DNA from: Mycolicibacterium aubagnense
GTDB taxonomy: Bacteria > Actinomycetota > Actinomycetes > Mycobacteriales > Mycobacteriaceae
NCBI RefSeq assembly: GCF_010730955.1
Contig: NZ_AP022577.1
Coordinates: 4,526,001-4,590,000 of the forward strand
DNA length: 64,000 bases
Direction of reading: 5' to 3'
The notes below the pieces were generated by a model. It was not told where the DNA came from. It saw only the letters and a list, made by a program, of their open reading frames with translations, and searched no databases. Positions 1 to 8,192 of the stretch are shown in pieces. Position 1 is the first letter of the stretch; each line of letters begins with the position of its first letter. Both the position numbers and the translations under genes were made by a program.

Positions 1-92
1 GCCCGCAGTCGGGAACGCGTCACCCGCAACGCAATGGCCTCGGCGACCACGGCCACAGCGAGGACGCAGATGGCGACCAGCTCTACCGTCAC
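1..92 (-). CDS. Putative membrane protein, N-terminal fragment (cut by window edge)
   Basis: Only the first 30 codons are visible; the gene runs off the left edge on the minus strand. It would start with a GTG 34 bases beyond the stop of the hydrolase gene that precedes it on this strand, so the two are probably cotranscribed. The visible part is a hydrophobic stretch (about residues 4-17) followed by Arg-rich residues, as in the N-terminal anchor of a membrane or exported protein. No Shine-Dalgarno is obvious, so the start is tentative, and no family can be named from so short a piece. Confidence 0.4.
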   Translation of the reverse strand, partial: MTVELVAICVLAVAVVAEAIALRVTRSRLR

Positions 93-126
93 CGGTCAAG
101 TATCGAGGCGACGGCCCGTGATCGGG

Positions 127-1014
127 TCATTGACGGACGAACTGCACGACCGCGTCGGTGAACGCGTCGTTGTCGTCACCGGCGGCGGTGTGTCCGGCCT
201 CGGACAGTTCGACGAACCGCGCGCCTGGCACCTTCTGCAGGAAGTCCTGCACGCCTTCGGTGCTGACCACGTCCGACAGCTTGCCGCGGATCAGCAGGAT
301 CGGGATTTCGAGGTTGATCGCGGCGTGCTCGAGCATCTCGGCGCGCTCGAACGGGTCGTCGCCCGGAGCGGTGAGGAACGCCGGGTCCCAGTGCCAGAAC
401 CACTTGCCGTCGCGCAGCCGCAGGTTCTTCTTGAGCCCTTCGACGCTGCGCGGCCGGGCGCGGTGCGGCAGGTACGCCGCGACGGCGTCGGCGGCATCTT
501 CGAGCGAGGTGAAGCCGTCGATACCGCTGAACATGAAGTCGCGGATGCGTGCGCTGCCGCTCTTCTCGAATCGCGGCACCACGTCGACCAGCACCAGCTT
601 GGTGACCAGCTCGGGGCCGGCCTCGTGAGCGACCGGCAGGCTGGTCAGGCCGCCCATGCTGGCGCCGATCAGCGCCACCGGCCGGCCGATCTGATAGATC
701 ACCTGCAGGGTGTCGCCGGTGAGCGTCTCGAGCGAGTAGTTCGCGGTGGGGGAGCGGTCGCTGTCACCGTGGCCCCGGCTGTCCAGCGCGACGACGTGGA
801 AACCGGCGTCCGCGAGAATTTGACCGGTGTTCTTCCACGAGAACCGGTTCTGGCCACCGCCGTGCAACATGAGGATTGTGGGCTTGTCCTGAGCGATTTC
901 AGCGTCGCGGTTCCATTCGTCGGCGGCCAGGGCCAGCTCATCGATACCGCGGAATCGCACCGTCTGTGGATTGCTGCCGCCATCGGCCGGGGAAGTGCGT
1001 TCGTCGGTGCTCAC
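127..1014 (-). CDS. Alpha/beta-hydrolase fold protein
   Basis: A 295-residue alpha/beta hydrolase, probably cytoplasmic because no signal peptide is seen. The oxyanion-hole HGGG is near residues 51-54 and the nucleophile elbow GASMGG puts the catalytic Ser at 119. The acid is probably the Asp in GKLSD and the base the His in EAGHTAAGDD near the C-terminus. The length and order of motifs fit epoxide-hydrolase or esterase-like members; the substrate cannot be read from sequence. It is divergent from the Mce-associated pair beginning at 1152, with 137 bases between, and precedes a truncated membrane-protein gene on its own strand. Confidence 0.85.
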   Translation of the reverse strand: MSTDERTSPADGGSNPQTVRFRGIDELALAADEWNRDAEIAQDKPTILMLHGGGQNRFSWKNTGQILADAGFHVVALDSRGHGDSDRSPTANYSLETLTGDTLQVIYQIGRPVALIGASMGGLTSLPVAHEAGPELVTKLVLVDVVPRFEKSGSARIRDFMFSGIDGFTSLEDAADAVAAYLPHRARPRSVEGLKKNLRLRDGKWFWHWDPAFLTAPGDDPFERAEMLEHAAINLEIPILLIRGKLSDVVSTEGVQDFLQKVPGARFVELSEAGHTAAGDDNDAFTDAVVQFVRQ

Positions 1015-1151
1015 TGGAATCCTCTCGTCACTTCACCTGCACGTTACCGAGCTGTGCTAACTGAACCGAACATGACCCTCGTCACGCCGCGGTCTCTAGA
1101 CTCGGCCGAGGTGTCGCCGCCCAAGCCGGGCGTGCGGCGAGAGGAAGGCAT

Positions 1152-1787
1152 ATGGCTGACGAGCACGGGCGGCACAGAAGCCCCGACGAGGTGGACGACG
1201 AAGAGGCGAGCGTCGAGGATGCGACGCCGGATGCCGACGACGCCAACCCGGCCGTTTCCGACGATGAAGCCCTCGCCTTCCTGAAACAGGCTGCGCCGAA
1301 ACGGGATAGCCGCGTCATCGTGGCGTTGATCGTCGGCGTTGTGGTGGTGGCTGCGCTGGGCGCGCTGGTGACCTGGCTGGGACAGCGCGAGCTGCAGGTG
1401 CGTCGCGACGACGCCCTGCGGCAGATGTATCTGACCGCCGGGAAGCAATCCGCGGTAAATCTCACGACCATCGACTACCGGCACGTCGACGACGACATCA
1501 AGCGGGCGCTGGACACCTCGACCGGGGCCTATTTCGACGACTTCACACAGCGCTCGGCGGCCGTCGTGGACTCGGTGAAACAGCAGCAGTCGGTGTCGGT
1601 CGGCACGGTCACCGAGGCCGGCGTGGAGTCGGTGAACGAGACCAGTGGCGTGGTGCTGGTTGCGGTGAAGGTGCACACCGAAGTCGGTGATGGAGCGCCG
1701 CAGCAGGACCGCTACTGGCGCGTGCGGCTGACGATGCAGAAGGTGGGCGAGGGCGCCAAGGTGTCGAACGTGGAGCCGATCCAATGA
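1152..1787 (+). CDS. Mce-associated membrane protein
   Basis: A 211-residue protein with the mycobacterial Mce-associated architecture: an acidic, low-complexity cytoplasmic N-terminus (residues 1-50), one transmembrane helix (about 55-77), and a roughly 130-residue extracytoplasmic domain. Proteins of this type are encoded singly or in tandem beside mce operons or elsewhere, and are thought to support Mce lipid importers; the exact role is unknown. An AGGAAGG sequence lies 4 bases before the ATG. It overlaps the next gene, a paralogue of the same layout, by an ATGA junction, so the two are translationally coupled. No mce operon is in the window. Confidence 0.8.
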   Translation: MADEHGRHRSPDEVDDEEASVEDATPDADDANPAVSDDEALAFLKQAAPKRDSRVIVALIVGVVVVAALGALVTWLGQRELQVRRDDALRQMYLTAGKQSAVNLTTIDYRHVDDDIKRALDTSTGAYFDDFTQRSAAVVDSVKQQQSVSVGTVTEAGVESVNETSGVVLVAVKVHTEVGDGAPQQDRYWRVRLTMQKVGEGAKVSNVEPIQ

Positions 1788-2410
1788 GCAAGCACGGGCT
1801 GGATGAACCCGACGAGTCGGCTGAGCCGGAACTCGAGGCGACCGAGGCTGAGCCGGAGCTCGATGCGGCCGAGCTCGAGACCGAACGGGCGGCCAATGAT
1901 GCTGTGCCGCAAGTGAAGCCGCAGAAACCTCGGGTCGAGTGGGCGCGGATGACGGCGTACCGGGTCCTGCCGGTGCTGGCGCTGGTGCTCGCGGCCGCCG
2001 CGGGCGGCCTGTGGTACCTCACCGCCAGTCGCAGCAATGAGGCCGACCAGGCTGCGGTGATCAAGGTGGCCAGCGATGGCACGGTCGCTCTGCTGTCGTA
2101 CGAGCCCGACACGGTCCGCCGGCAGCTCACCGACGCACGCAAGTTACTCACCACGCCGTTCTTGGACGAGTACACGACGCTGACCAAGTCGGTGATCCCC
2201 GGTGCCGAACAGCGCCACATCTCCGCGGCGACGTCGGTGCCGGCCGCGGCCGCGGTGTCGGTCGAGAAGAACCATGCCGTCGTGCTGGTGTTCGTCAACC
2301 AGACGGTCCGTGTCGGTGACCAGCCGCCGACCAGTACCCCGACCAGCGCACGGGTGACCCTCGAACGACTGGGGGGTCGGTGGCTGATCGCCAAGTTCGA
2401 ACCCGTGTGA
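1784..2410 (+). CDS. Mce-associated membrane protein (second of tandem pair)
   Basis: A 208-residue paralogue-like partner of the preceding gene, starting at the ATG inside its ATGA stop junction. It has a Glu-rich N-terminus (residues 8-40), one transmembrane helix near 60-80 and an extracytoplasmic domain ending in a motif (RWLIAKFEPV) that parallels the end of its partner. Tandem pairs of this family probably form a heteromeric envelope complex, which is inference. The gene ends 7 bases before a 49-nt palindromic repeat, which could terminate or process the transcript before the next plus-strand gene. Confidence 0.8.
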   Translation: MSKHGLDEPDESAEPELEATEAEPELDAAELETERAANDAVPQVKPQKPRVEWARMTAYRVLPVLALVLAAAAGGLWYLTASRSNEADQAAVIKVASDGTVALLSYEPDTVRRQLTDARKLLTTPFLDEYTTLTKSVIPGAEQRHISAATSVPAAAAVSVEKNHAVVLVFVNQTVRVGDQPPTSTPTSARVTLERLGGRWLIAKFEPV

Positions 2411-2417
2411 TGGTCGT

Positions 2418-2466
2418 GATTTGTGCACGATTTTCCGCGGCCGGCGCGGATTTTCGTGCACAAATC
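2418..2466. repeat. 49-nt palindromic repeat, copy 1
   Basis: An inverted repeat opening with GATTTGTGCACGA and closing with CGTGCACAAATC, with a GC-rich centre containing CCGCGG and CGCGG. The same 49-nt layout recurs at 12966-13014 and 14324-14372. In this copy a 4-base internal segment is not complementary, so the stem has an internal loop. It lies between the Mce-associated pair and the acyltransferase gene, where it could act as a terminator or mRNA-stability hairpin. Confidence 0.85.
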
Positions 2467-2483
2467 CCGGGGCGGTGAACGTG

Positions 2484-3731
2484 ATGCGGATGGCGGCCGC
2501 CGACGCCCAGAGCTTCTGGATGTCGGCGAAAATCCCGAACGACGCGTTTCTGCTGTATGGCTTTGACGGCGTGCCGGCCGATCTGGAGCAGGCCCTGGCA
2601 GTGGTACGTCGCAATGTGACTGCGTGCCCAGAGTTGTTGGTGCGCATCGACGATTCGAACGCTTGGCGCTATCCGTGCTGGGTGCCGTATGACGCCACTG
2701 CGGATTGGTTCGTCGTGCACGAACTCGACGACACGTCATGGTCCCGATGCCTGGAAGCAATCGGCGCGCTGGCCGACGACCAACTCGATGCCACGGTGCG
2801 GCCGTGGCGGCTGCACGTGTTCGCCGGCGTCGAGGGCGCGCCGGGGGCCACGCGGCCGGGCACGGTTGCCGTCGTGCAGATGTCGCACGCCCTGGCGGAC
2901 GGCAGACGGTCGGCGGCGCTCGCGGCCCGGATGTTCGGCCGGGATGAGCCGGTGCCCGAGGTGTTCCCACGGCGGTTGGGAGCGTGGGCGTTGCCATATC
3001 TGGCGCTGCGGGCCGGCGCCGCTCACCGCCAGTTGATGCGCGACACGGAATCGGGTGTTGTTGCCGCGCCCGCAGATTCGTGGCCCGCGCAACAGACCAA
3101 CGATCGGCCCGAGCCGCCGTATGCGCTGCGGACGGTGGTCCGTCGGCGTGCGGAACTGCCCGGACCGACGGTGACGGTCGGTGTGCTGGCGGCCATCGGG
3201 GAAGCGCTGTCGGCTGAGCTGGGCGGCGTCACCGCACTCGGGGCCGAGGTGCCCATGGCCAAACCCGGGGTGCGCCACGCCAACAACCACTTCGGCAACG
3301 TCGGTGTGGCGCTGCACCCGCGGCTGCCGTTCCATGAGCGGGCGGTCCGGATCGAGGCGGAACTCGCCGCGCGGCGTCAGCGTTTCGAGCATTCCGCGGT
3401 CGTGGCCGCCGATGCCGCCACCGCGGCGGTGCCGCCGCGATTGTTGCGTTGGGGTACCGCGCAATTCGATGTGCACGCACGGTCAGCGACGGTTGCCGGC
3501 AACACGGTGGTCTCCAGCGTCAACCGGGGTCCGGCCGATCTGACGTTCGGTGGTTGCCCGGTGGTGATGACCGCCGGGTTTCCGGCGCTCTCCCCGATGA
3601 TGGGGCTGACGCATGGCGTGCACGGCATCGGAGACTCCGTGACGATCAGCGTGCACGCCTCACCGTCGGCCTTACCGGATGTCGATTCGTATGTCGAACG
3701 GTTGTCAGCGGTTCTGGACGCCGGGGACTAA
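2484..3731 (+). CDS. Wax-ester-synthase/DGAT-like acyltransferase
   Basis: About 415 residues. Counting from the ATG at 2484, an HxxxDG motif (SHALADG, His135, Asp139) marks the condensation/WS-DGAT acyltransferase fold, which transfers acyl groups from acyl-CoA to an alcohol or glycerol acceptor. The NHFGNVG and NRGPADLTFGG segments resemble the C-terminal DUF1298-type half. The usual first His of HHxxxDG is Ser here, so activity is uncertain. In-frame GTG codons at 2475 and 2481 are alternative starts; a longer reading into the 49-nt repeat is unlikely to be translated. It is followed after 9 bases by the DoxX gene, probably as one operon. Confidence 0.65.
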   Translation: MRMAAADAQSFWMSAKIPNDAFLLYGFDGVPADLEQALAVVRRNVTACPELLVRIDDSNAWRYPCWVPYDATADWFVVHELDDTSWSRCLEAIGALADDQLDATVRPWRLHVFAGVEGAPGATRPGTVAVVQMSHALADGRRSAALAARMFGRDEPVPEVFPRRLGAWALPYLALRAGAAHRQLMRDTESGVVAAPADSWPAQQTNDRPEPPYALRTVVRRRAELPGPTVTVGVLAAIGEALSAELGGVTALGAEVPMAKPGVRHANNHFGNVGVALHPRLPFHERAVRIEAELAARRQRFEHSAVVAADAATAAVPPRLLRWGTAQFDVHARSATVAGNTVVSSVNRGPADLTFGGCPVVMTAGFPALSPMMGLTHGVHGIGDSVTISVHASPSALPDVDSYVERLSAVLDAGD

Positions 3732-3740
3732 ATTCATCGC

Positions 3741-4256
3741 GTGACTGCTTACGACTTCTCGATCCTGCTGCTGCGGGTGGTGCTCGGCCTGACCATGGCT
3801 GCACATGGCTACAACAAGTTCTTCGGTGGCGGCCGCATCCCGGGTACCGCCGGCTGGTTCGACAGCATCGGCATGAAGCCGGGCATGCTGCACGCCCGGC
3901 TGGCCGCCAGCACTGAACTCCTGGCCGGCCTCGGCCTGGCGGTCGGTCTGCTGACCCCGATCCCTGCCGCCGGCTTCGTGGCGCTGATGGTGGTGGCCGC
4001 CTGGACCGTGCACCGCGACAACGGCTTCTTCATCGTGAAGTCGGGCTGGGAGTACAACCTGGTGCTGGGCGTCGCAGCGGTGGCCATCGCGGGCACCGGC
4101 GCGGGCCGCTACAGCCTGGACTGCCTGCTGTTCCATCGCAGCGGCTTCTACCACCTGCTGCACGGCTGGTGCGGGCTGGCCATCGCCGTGGTGCTGGGCC
4201 TGGCCGGCGGCATCGGGCAACTGCTGATCTTCTTCCGCCCGCCTGTCAAGGTCTGA
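3741..4256 (+). CDS. DoxX family membrane protein
   Basis: A 171-residue integral membrane protein with about four hydrophobic helices (residues 5-22, 48-66, 70-90 and 140-165). The N-terminal LLRVVLGLTMAAHGYNKFF is the DoxX-family signature. DoxX proteins occur in thiol-stress and respiratory contexts in mycobacteria; their biochemical role is poorly defined. The start is a GTG 9 bases after the acyltransferase stop. The stretch downstream (4257-4321) carries a large palindrome that may belong to the promoter of the next gene. Confidence 0.85.
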   Translation: MTAYDFSILLLRVVLGLTMAAHGYNKFFGGGRIPGTAGWFDSIGMKPGMLHARLAASTELLAGLGLAVGLLTPIPAAGFVALMVVAAWTVHRDNGFFIVKSGWEYNLVLGVAAVAIAGTGAGRYSLDCLLFHRSGFYHLLHGWCGLAIAVVLGLAGGIGQLLIFFRPPVKV

Positions 4257-4287
4257 CTGACCGCAAGATCAACTACGGGATCTGATT

Positions 4288-4319
4288 CCGTCAGACTAGA
4301 ACGCGTTCTAGTCTGACGG
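4288..4319. promoter_or_regulatory. 32-bp perfect palindrome with KstR-type operator core
   Basis: Both 16-base arms are exactly complementary with no spacer. The centre, TAGAACGCGTTCTA at 4297-4310, fits TnnAACnnGTTnnA, the published consensus of KstR, the TetR-family repressor of cholesterol catabolism in mycobacteria. The palindrome ends 2 bases before the ATG of the DUF3556 gene, so bound repressor would cover the transcription start or leader. The downstream mRNA may be leaderless. A terminator for the DoxX gene is the alternative, but there is no T-run and no loop. Confidence 0.7.
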
Positions 4320-4321
4320 GC

Positions 4322-6052
4322 ATGGGCTTTCTCAAACAGGACACCCCGGTCATCGACTTCGCGGAGTGGAGCAAGGGCACCCGCGCGCAGAAGATCGCCC
4401 CGATGGCCCGGCACTGGGCCGAGACGGGCTTCGGCACGCCGGTGGCGCTGCACCTGTTCTACGTCGTCAAGATCGGCTTGTACATCCTGGGGGGCTGGCT
4501 TATCGCGTTGTCCACCAAGGGGATCGACGGTTTCACGAACGTCGCGGCATGGTGTACAGAGCCGATCGTCTTCGAGAAGGTCGTGCTCTACACCATGTTG
4601 TTCGAGGTCGTCGGTCTCGGCTGCGGGTTCGGGCCGCTCAACAACCGCTTCTTCCCGCCCATGGGTTCGATCCTCTACTGGCTGCGGCCGAAGACCATTC
4701 GTCTGCCACCGTGGCCCGGCCGCATCCCGCTGACACGTGGTGATGCCCGGACCCCCATTGACGTGCTGCTCTACGGCGCGCTGCTGGTCCTGCTCGTCGT
4801 CGCCCTCTGCTCCGACGGCACCGGCCCGGTACCGGGATTGCACACCGGGGTCGGCGTACTCCCCATGTGGCAGATCTGGGCAATTCTGGGCGTGCTCGCC
4901 CTGGCCGGCCTGCGCGACAAGGTGATCTTCCTGGCCGCCCGCGGCGAAGTGTACGGCTCCTTCACCGTCGCCTTCCTCTTCGCCGGTTACGGCGTCGACT
5001 TGATCATCGCCGCGAAACTGGTGTGCATGGTGATCTGGCTGGGCGCCGCGACCTCGAAGCTCAACCATCACTTCCCGTTCGTCATCTCCACGATGATGAG
5101 CAACAACCCGGTGTTGCGGCCCAAGTTCCTCAAGCGGGCGTTCTTCGAACACTTCCCGGACGACCTCCGCCCCGGCCGCCCGTCCCGGTTCATGGCGCAC
5201 TTCAGCACCGTCATCGAGGGCGCGGTGCCGCTGGTCCTCTTCTTCAGCCACGGCGGCTGGCCGACGTATATCGCCGCGTTCGTCATGCTGTGCTTCCATT
5301 TCGGCATCCTGTCGGCGATCCCGATGGGCGTGCCGCTGGAATGGAACGTCTTCATGATGTTCTGCGTCGTGACCTTGTTCGTCGGACACGCCGACATCGG
5401 CATCATGGACCTCACATCACCGTGGCCCGTCGTGCTGTTCGCGGTCGTCGCGGGCACGGTGGTGATCGGAAACCTGTTCCCGCGCAAGGTGTCTTTCCTG
5501 CCGGGCATGCGGTACTACGCCGGCAACTGGGATACCTCGCTGTGGTGCCTCAAGCCGTCGGCGTCGGAGAAGATCGAGAAGAACATCGTCGCGATCGCCA
5601 GCATGCCCGCGACCCAGATGGAGCGGTATTACGGCAGCCCGGAGAACGCGCAGATGTACCTGTACATGGGGTACGCGTTCCGGGCGTTCAACACTCACGG
5701 CAAGGCGCTGTTCACGCTCGCGCACCGCGCCATGGCCGGGCAGAACGAGGACGACTACACCTTGACCGACGGAGAGCGGATCGTCTCGACCGCCATCGGC
5801 TGGAACTTCGGCGACGGCCACATGTCCAACGAACAACTGGTCGCCGCACTGCAGGCGCGCTGCCACTTCGAGCCCGGCGAGGTGCGGATCGTCATGCTCG
5901 ACGCGCAGCCCATCCATCGGCAGACACAGCAGTACCGCCTGGTCGACGCCGCCACCGGCGAGTTCGAGCGCGGCCACGTCAAGGTAAAGGACATGGTCAC
6001 GCGACAGCCGTGGGCCGACGACGTGCCGGTCTACGACGTCACTAGCGCATGA
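4322..6052 (+). CDS. DUF3556 integral membrane protein
   Basis: A 576-residue protein matching the length and content of the mycobacterial DUF3556 family. Hydrophobic segments are spread over roughly residues 40-400: about 45-65, 75-100, 145-165, 185-205, 220-245, 295-335 and 350-390. The C-terminal 180 residues are soluble. No enzyme motif could be assigned. The preceding KstR-type palindrome suggests control with steroid or lipid catabolism, which is inference. Its 3' end overlaps the convergent GntR gene by 11 bases. There is no Shine-Dalgarno because the palindrome occupies that place, so a leaderless transcript is plausible. Confidence 0.8.
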   Translation: MGFLKQDTPVIDFAEWSKGTRAQKIAPMARHWAETGFGTPVALHLFYVVKIGLYILGGWLIALSTKGIDGFTNVAAWCTEPIVFEKVVLYTMLFEVVGLGCGFGPLNNRFFPPMGSILYWLRPKTIRLPPWPGRIPLTRGDARTPIDVLLYGALLVLLVVALCSDGTGPVPGLHTGVGVLPMWQIWAILGVLALAGLRDKVIFLAARGEVYGSFTVAFLFAGYGVDLIIAAKLVCMVIWLGAATSKLNHHFPFVISTMMSNNPVLRPKFLKRAFFEHFPDDLRPGRPSRFMAHFSTVIEGAVPLVLFFSHGGWPTYIAAFVMLCFHFGILSAIPMGVPLEWNVFMMFCVVTLFVGHADIGIMDLTSPWPVVLFAVVAGTVVIGNLFPRKVSFLPGMRYYAGNWDTSLWCLKPSASEKIEKNIVAIASMPATQMERYYGSPENAQMYLYMGYAFRAFNTHGKALFTLAHRAMAGQNEDDYTLTDGERIVSTAIGWNFGDGHMSNEQLVAALQARCHFEPGEVRIVMLDAQPIHRQTQQYRLVDAATGEFERGHVKVKDMVTRQPWADDVPVYDVTSA

Positions 6053-6839
6053 CGTCGCGGACTTTGACGTTCTCCATGCCGGCGAACAGCAAGCTGTTCG
6101 CAATGTCGAGGTGTTTGCGCCAATGGGCCTCGGCGGCGGCGCCGTTGCCGGACCGGATGAGCGTCATCAGCCGCTTGTGGGAGCGCATCACGATGTCGTA
6201 ATCGGCTTTGGACAGCGGCCGGTTCTCCCGCATCGCGAACGCGGTGTGCCGCACGGTGATCTCCTGCAGCATGCCCGTGATGATGGTCAGCGTCGCGTTA
6301 CCGGAGAGCTCGACCATTCGTCGGTAGAAATCGCCTGTCGTCTCGGCCATTCGGCCGGATTCGTACCCGGACGGAACGTACTCGGCCAGCATGGTGTCCA
6401 GCTCGTCGAACGCCGCGGTGTTCCCCGATTCGGCCAGGAGCCGCACCGCGATCGGCGCGATGGCCGACCATGCGGTCATCACATCGGCGATGGTCGCGCC
6501 GGACAGCTCCAGCAGCAGACCCGCTGGGCGGGCGACGATCTCCGGCCCGGGCACGCGGACGCGGGCGCCGGTGCGCGAGCCGCGTCGTACCTCCACCAGG
6601 CGCTCGGATTCCAGCACGCGAACGGCTTCGCGCAGGGTCGGGCGGCTGACCCCGAAATGCGCCATCAGCTCGGCCTCGTTGGGCAGGAAGTCGCCTTCCT
6701 TGAGCTGGCCGTCGACGACCATGCGGCGCAAGGTGCCGGCCACCAGTTCCGCGGTTTTGGGGGAGCGGATGGGGCCGCTGGCCGAGGATGGCACAGTACG
6801 TGGGTCGATCATCGGCGACAACGGCGGAGTCTGCGCCAT
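6042..6839 (-). CDS. GntR-family (FadR/FCD type) transcriptional regulator
   Basis: A 265-residue regulator. A winged helix-turn-helix of GntR type spans about residues 22-95 (pattern NEAELMAHFGVSRPTLREAV), followed by an all-helical FCD ligand-binding domain to about residue 255. FadR-type regulators usually sense organic acids or acyl-CoAs. AAGGAGG lies 8 bases before the ATG. It is divergent from the thiolase-led beta-oxidation operon, and two inverted repeats in the shared intergenic region are candidate operators, so it probably controls that operon and itself. It overlaps the DUF3556 gene end to end by 11 bases. Confidence 0.9.
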   Translation of the reverse strand: MAQTPPLSPMIDPRTVPSSASGPIRSPKTAELVAGTLRRMVVDGQLKEGDFLPNEAELMAHFGVSRPTLREAVRVLESERLVEVRRGSRTGARVRVPGPEIVARPAGLLLELSGATIADVMTAWSAIAPIAVRLLAESGNTAAFDELDTMLAEYVPSGYESGRMAETTGDFYRRMVELSGNATLTIITGMLQEITVRHTAFAMRENRPLSKADYDIVMRSHKRLMTLIRSGNGAAAEAHWRKHLDIANSLLFAGMENVKVRDVMR

Positions 6840-6900
6840 CTATGGCCCTCCTTGAACCGAATGTGCTGGCCTCGTGTTAGGCAACTCAGTAAACCATGTG

Positions 6901-6972
6901 GAACAGCGTTAGCTGTTCATTCGTCAAATGGTGTCCGCCTACCAACTAGTAGGTTGACCTAGTAAACCTACT
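6901..6972. promoter_or_regulatory. Candidate operators between GntR gene and beta-oxidation operon
   Basis: Two inverted repeats sit in the divergent intergenic region. GAACAGC/GCTGTTC (6901-6907 and 6912-6918) has a 4-base spacer. AGTAGGTT/AACCTACT (6948-6955 and 6965-6972) has a 9-base spacer and also contains CTAGTA twice as a 13-base-period direct repeat. Both are placed where a FadR-type dimer could repress either or both promoters. A further 12-base palindrome, TTCAACGTTGAA (7025-7036), overlaps the ribosome-binding site of the thiolase gene. Protein binding is inferred only from position. Confidence 0.5.
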
Positions 6973-7046
6973 GTTCTATCTTCACAGATAGGGCGCCTTT
7001 ACGGGTGTCAATACCGTGTCGATATTCAACGTTGAAGGAGAAGTCC

Positions 7047-8192
7047 GTGGCTGAAGCAGTCATCGTCGAGGCGGTCCGGTCGCCCATCGGGAAGCGCAAC
7101 GGCGCCTTGTCGGGTGTGCATCCGGCCGAGCTGTCCGCTCAGGTGCTCAATGGGTTGGTGCAGCGTGCCGGCCTCGACCCCGCGCTCGTCGACGACGTCA
7201 TCTGGGGCTGCGTCATGCAGGCCGGTGAGCAGGCCCTCGACATCGCCCGCACCGCGGTGCTGACCGCCGGCTGGCCCGAGACCGTCCCCGGTGTCACCGT
7301 CGACCGCCAGTGCGGCTCCAGTCAGCAGTCGGTCCACTTCGCCGCCGCCGGCGTGGTCGCCGGCCACTACGACATCGTCGTCGCCGGTGGTGTCGAGTCG
7401 ATGTCGCGCACGCCGATGGGATCGTCGCTCGCCAATGGTGGCCACCCCTACCCGGAGGCCTTCCGCGCCCGCTACGACCAGACGCCGAACCAGGGCACCG
7501 GCGCCGAGATGATGGCCGAGAAGTGGGGCCTGTCGCGCACCCAGCTCGACGAGTTCTCGCTGCGGTCGCACGAAAAGGCCGCTGCCGCACAGGATGCCGG
7601 CGCTTTCAAGGACCAGATCGTGGCCATCAAGGACCAGGACGGCAATATCGTCTCCGAAGACGGTGGCATCCGGCGCGGCGGCACCGTCGAGTCCATGGCC
7701 GCCATCAAGCCGGCCTTCAAGGAAGACGGTGTCATCCACGCCGGTAACTCCTCGCAGATCTCCGACGGCTCGGCCGCGCTGCTGATCATGTCCGCCGAGA
7801 AGGCAAAAGAGTTGGGGCTCAAGCCTCTTGCCCGTCTGCACACCGGCGTCCTCGCTGGCGCCGACCCGGTGATGATGCTGAGCGCCCCCATTCCCGCCAC
7901 GCAGAAAGCGCTGGCCAAATCCGGCCTGAGCGTGAACGACATCGGCGTGTTCGAGGTCAACGAGGCCTTTGCGCCGGTCCCGATGGCCTGGCTCAAGGAC
8001 ATCGGCGCCGACGAGAACAAGCTGAACCCGAACGGCGGCGCCATCGCCCTCGGTCACCCGCTCGGCGGCTCGGGCGCCCGCATCATGACCACCCTGCTAT
8101 ACCACATGCGGGACAACGGAATTCAGTACGGCTTCCAGACCATGTGTGAGGGTGGCGGCCAGGCCAACGCGACCATCCTGGAGCTGTTGTGA
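7047..8192 (+). CDS. Thiolase (acetyl-CoA acyltransferase), FadA type
   Basis: A 381-residue thiolase that cleaves 3-ketoacyl-CoA to acetyl-CoA plus a shortened acyl-CoA. The acylated Cys is in DRQCGSSQQ (about residue 89), the His in NEAFAPV and GHPLGGSGAR in the C-terminal half, and the second Cys in MCEGGGQ near the C-terminus. The GTG at 7047 is chosen because GAAGGAG lies 6 bases upstream. It leads an operon with enoyl-CoA hydratase (GTGA overlap) and acyl-CoA dehydrogenase. From memory, H37Rv has only a thiolase fragment (Rv1135A) at a comparable place. Confidence 0.92.
   Translation: MAEAVIVEAVRSPIGKRNGALSGVHPAELSAQVLNGLVQRAGLDPALVDDVIWGCVMQAGEQALDIARTAVLTAGWPETVPGVTVDRQCGSSQQSVHFAAAGVVAGHYDIVVAGGVESMSRTPMGSSLANGGHPYPEAFRARYDQTPNQGTGAEMMAEKWGLSRTQLDEFSLRSHEKAAAAQDAGAFKDQIVAIKDQDGNIVSEDGGIRRGGTVESMAAIKPAFKEDGVIHAGNSSQISDGSAALLIMSAEKAKELGLKPLARLHTGVLAGADPVMMLSAPIPATQKALAKSGLSVNDIGVFEVNEAFAPVPMAWLKDIGADENKLNPNGGAIALGHPLGGSGARIMTTLLYHMRDNGIQYGFQTMCEGGGQANATILELL

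Noticed and set aside
2421..2483. Upstream extension of the WS/DGAT-like gene
   Set aside because: The extra codons would be read through the 49-nt palindromic repeat, which is non-coding in its other copies.
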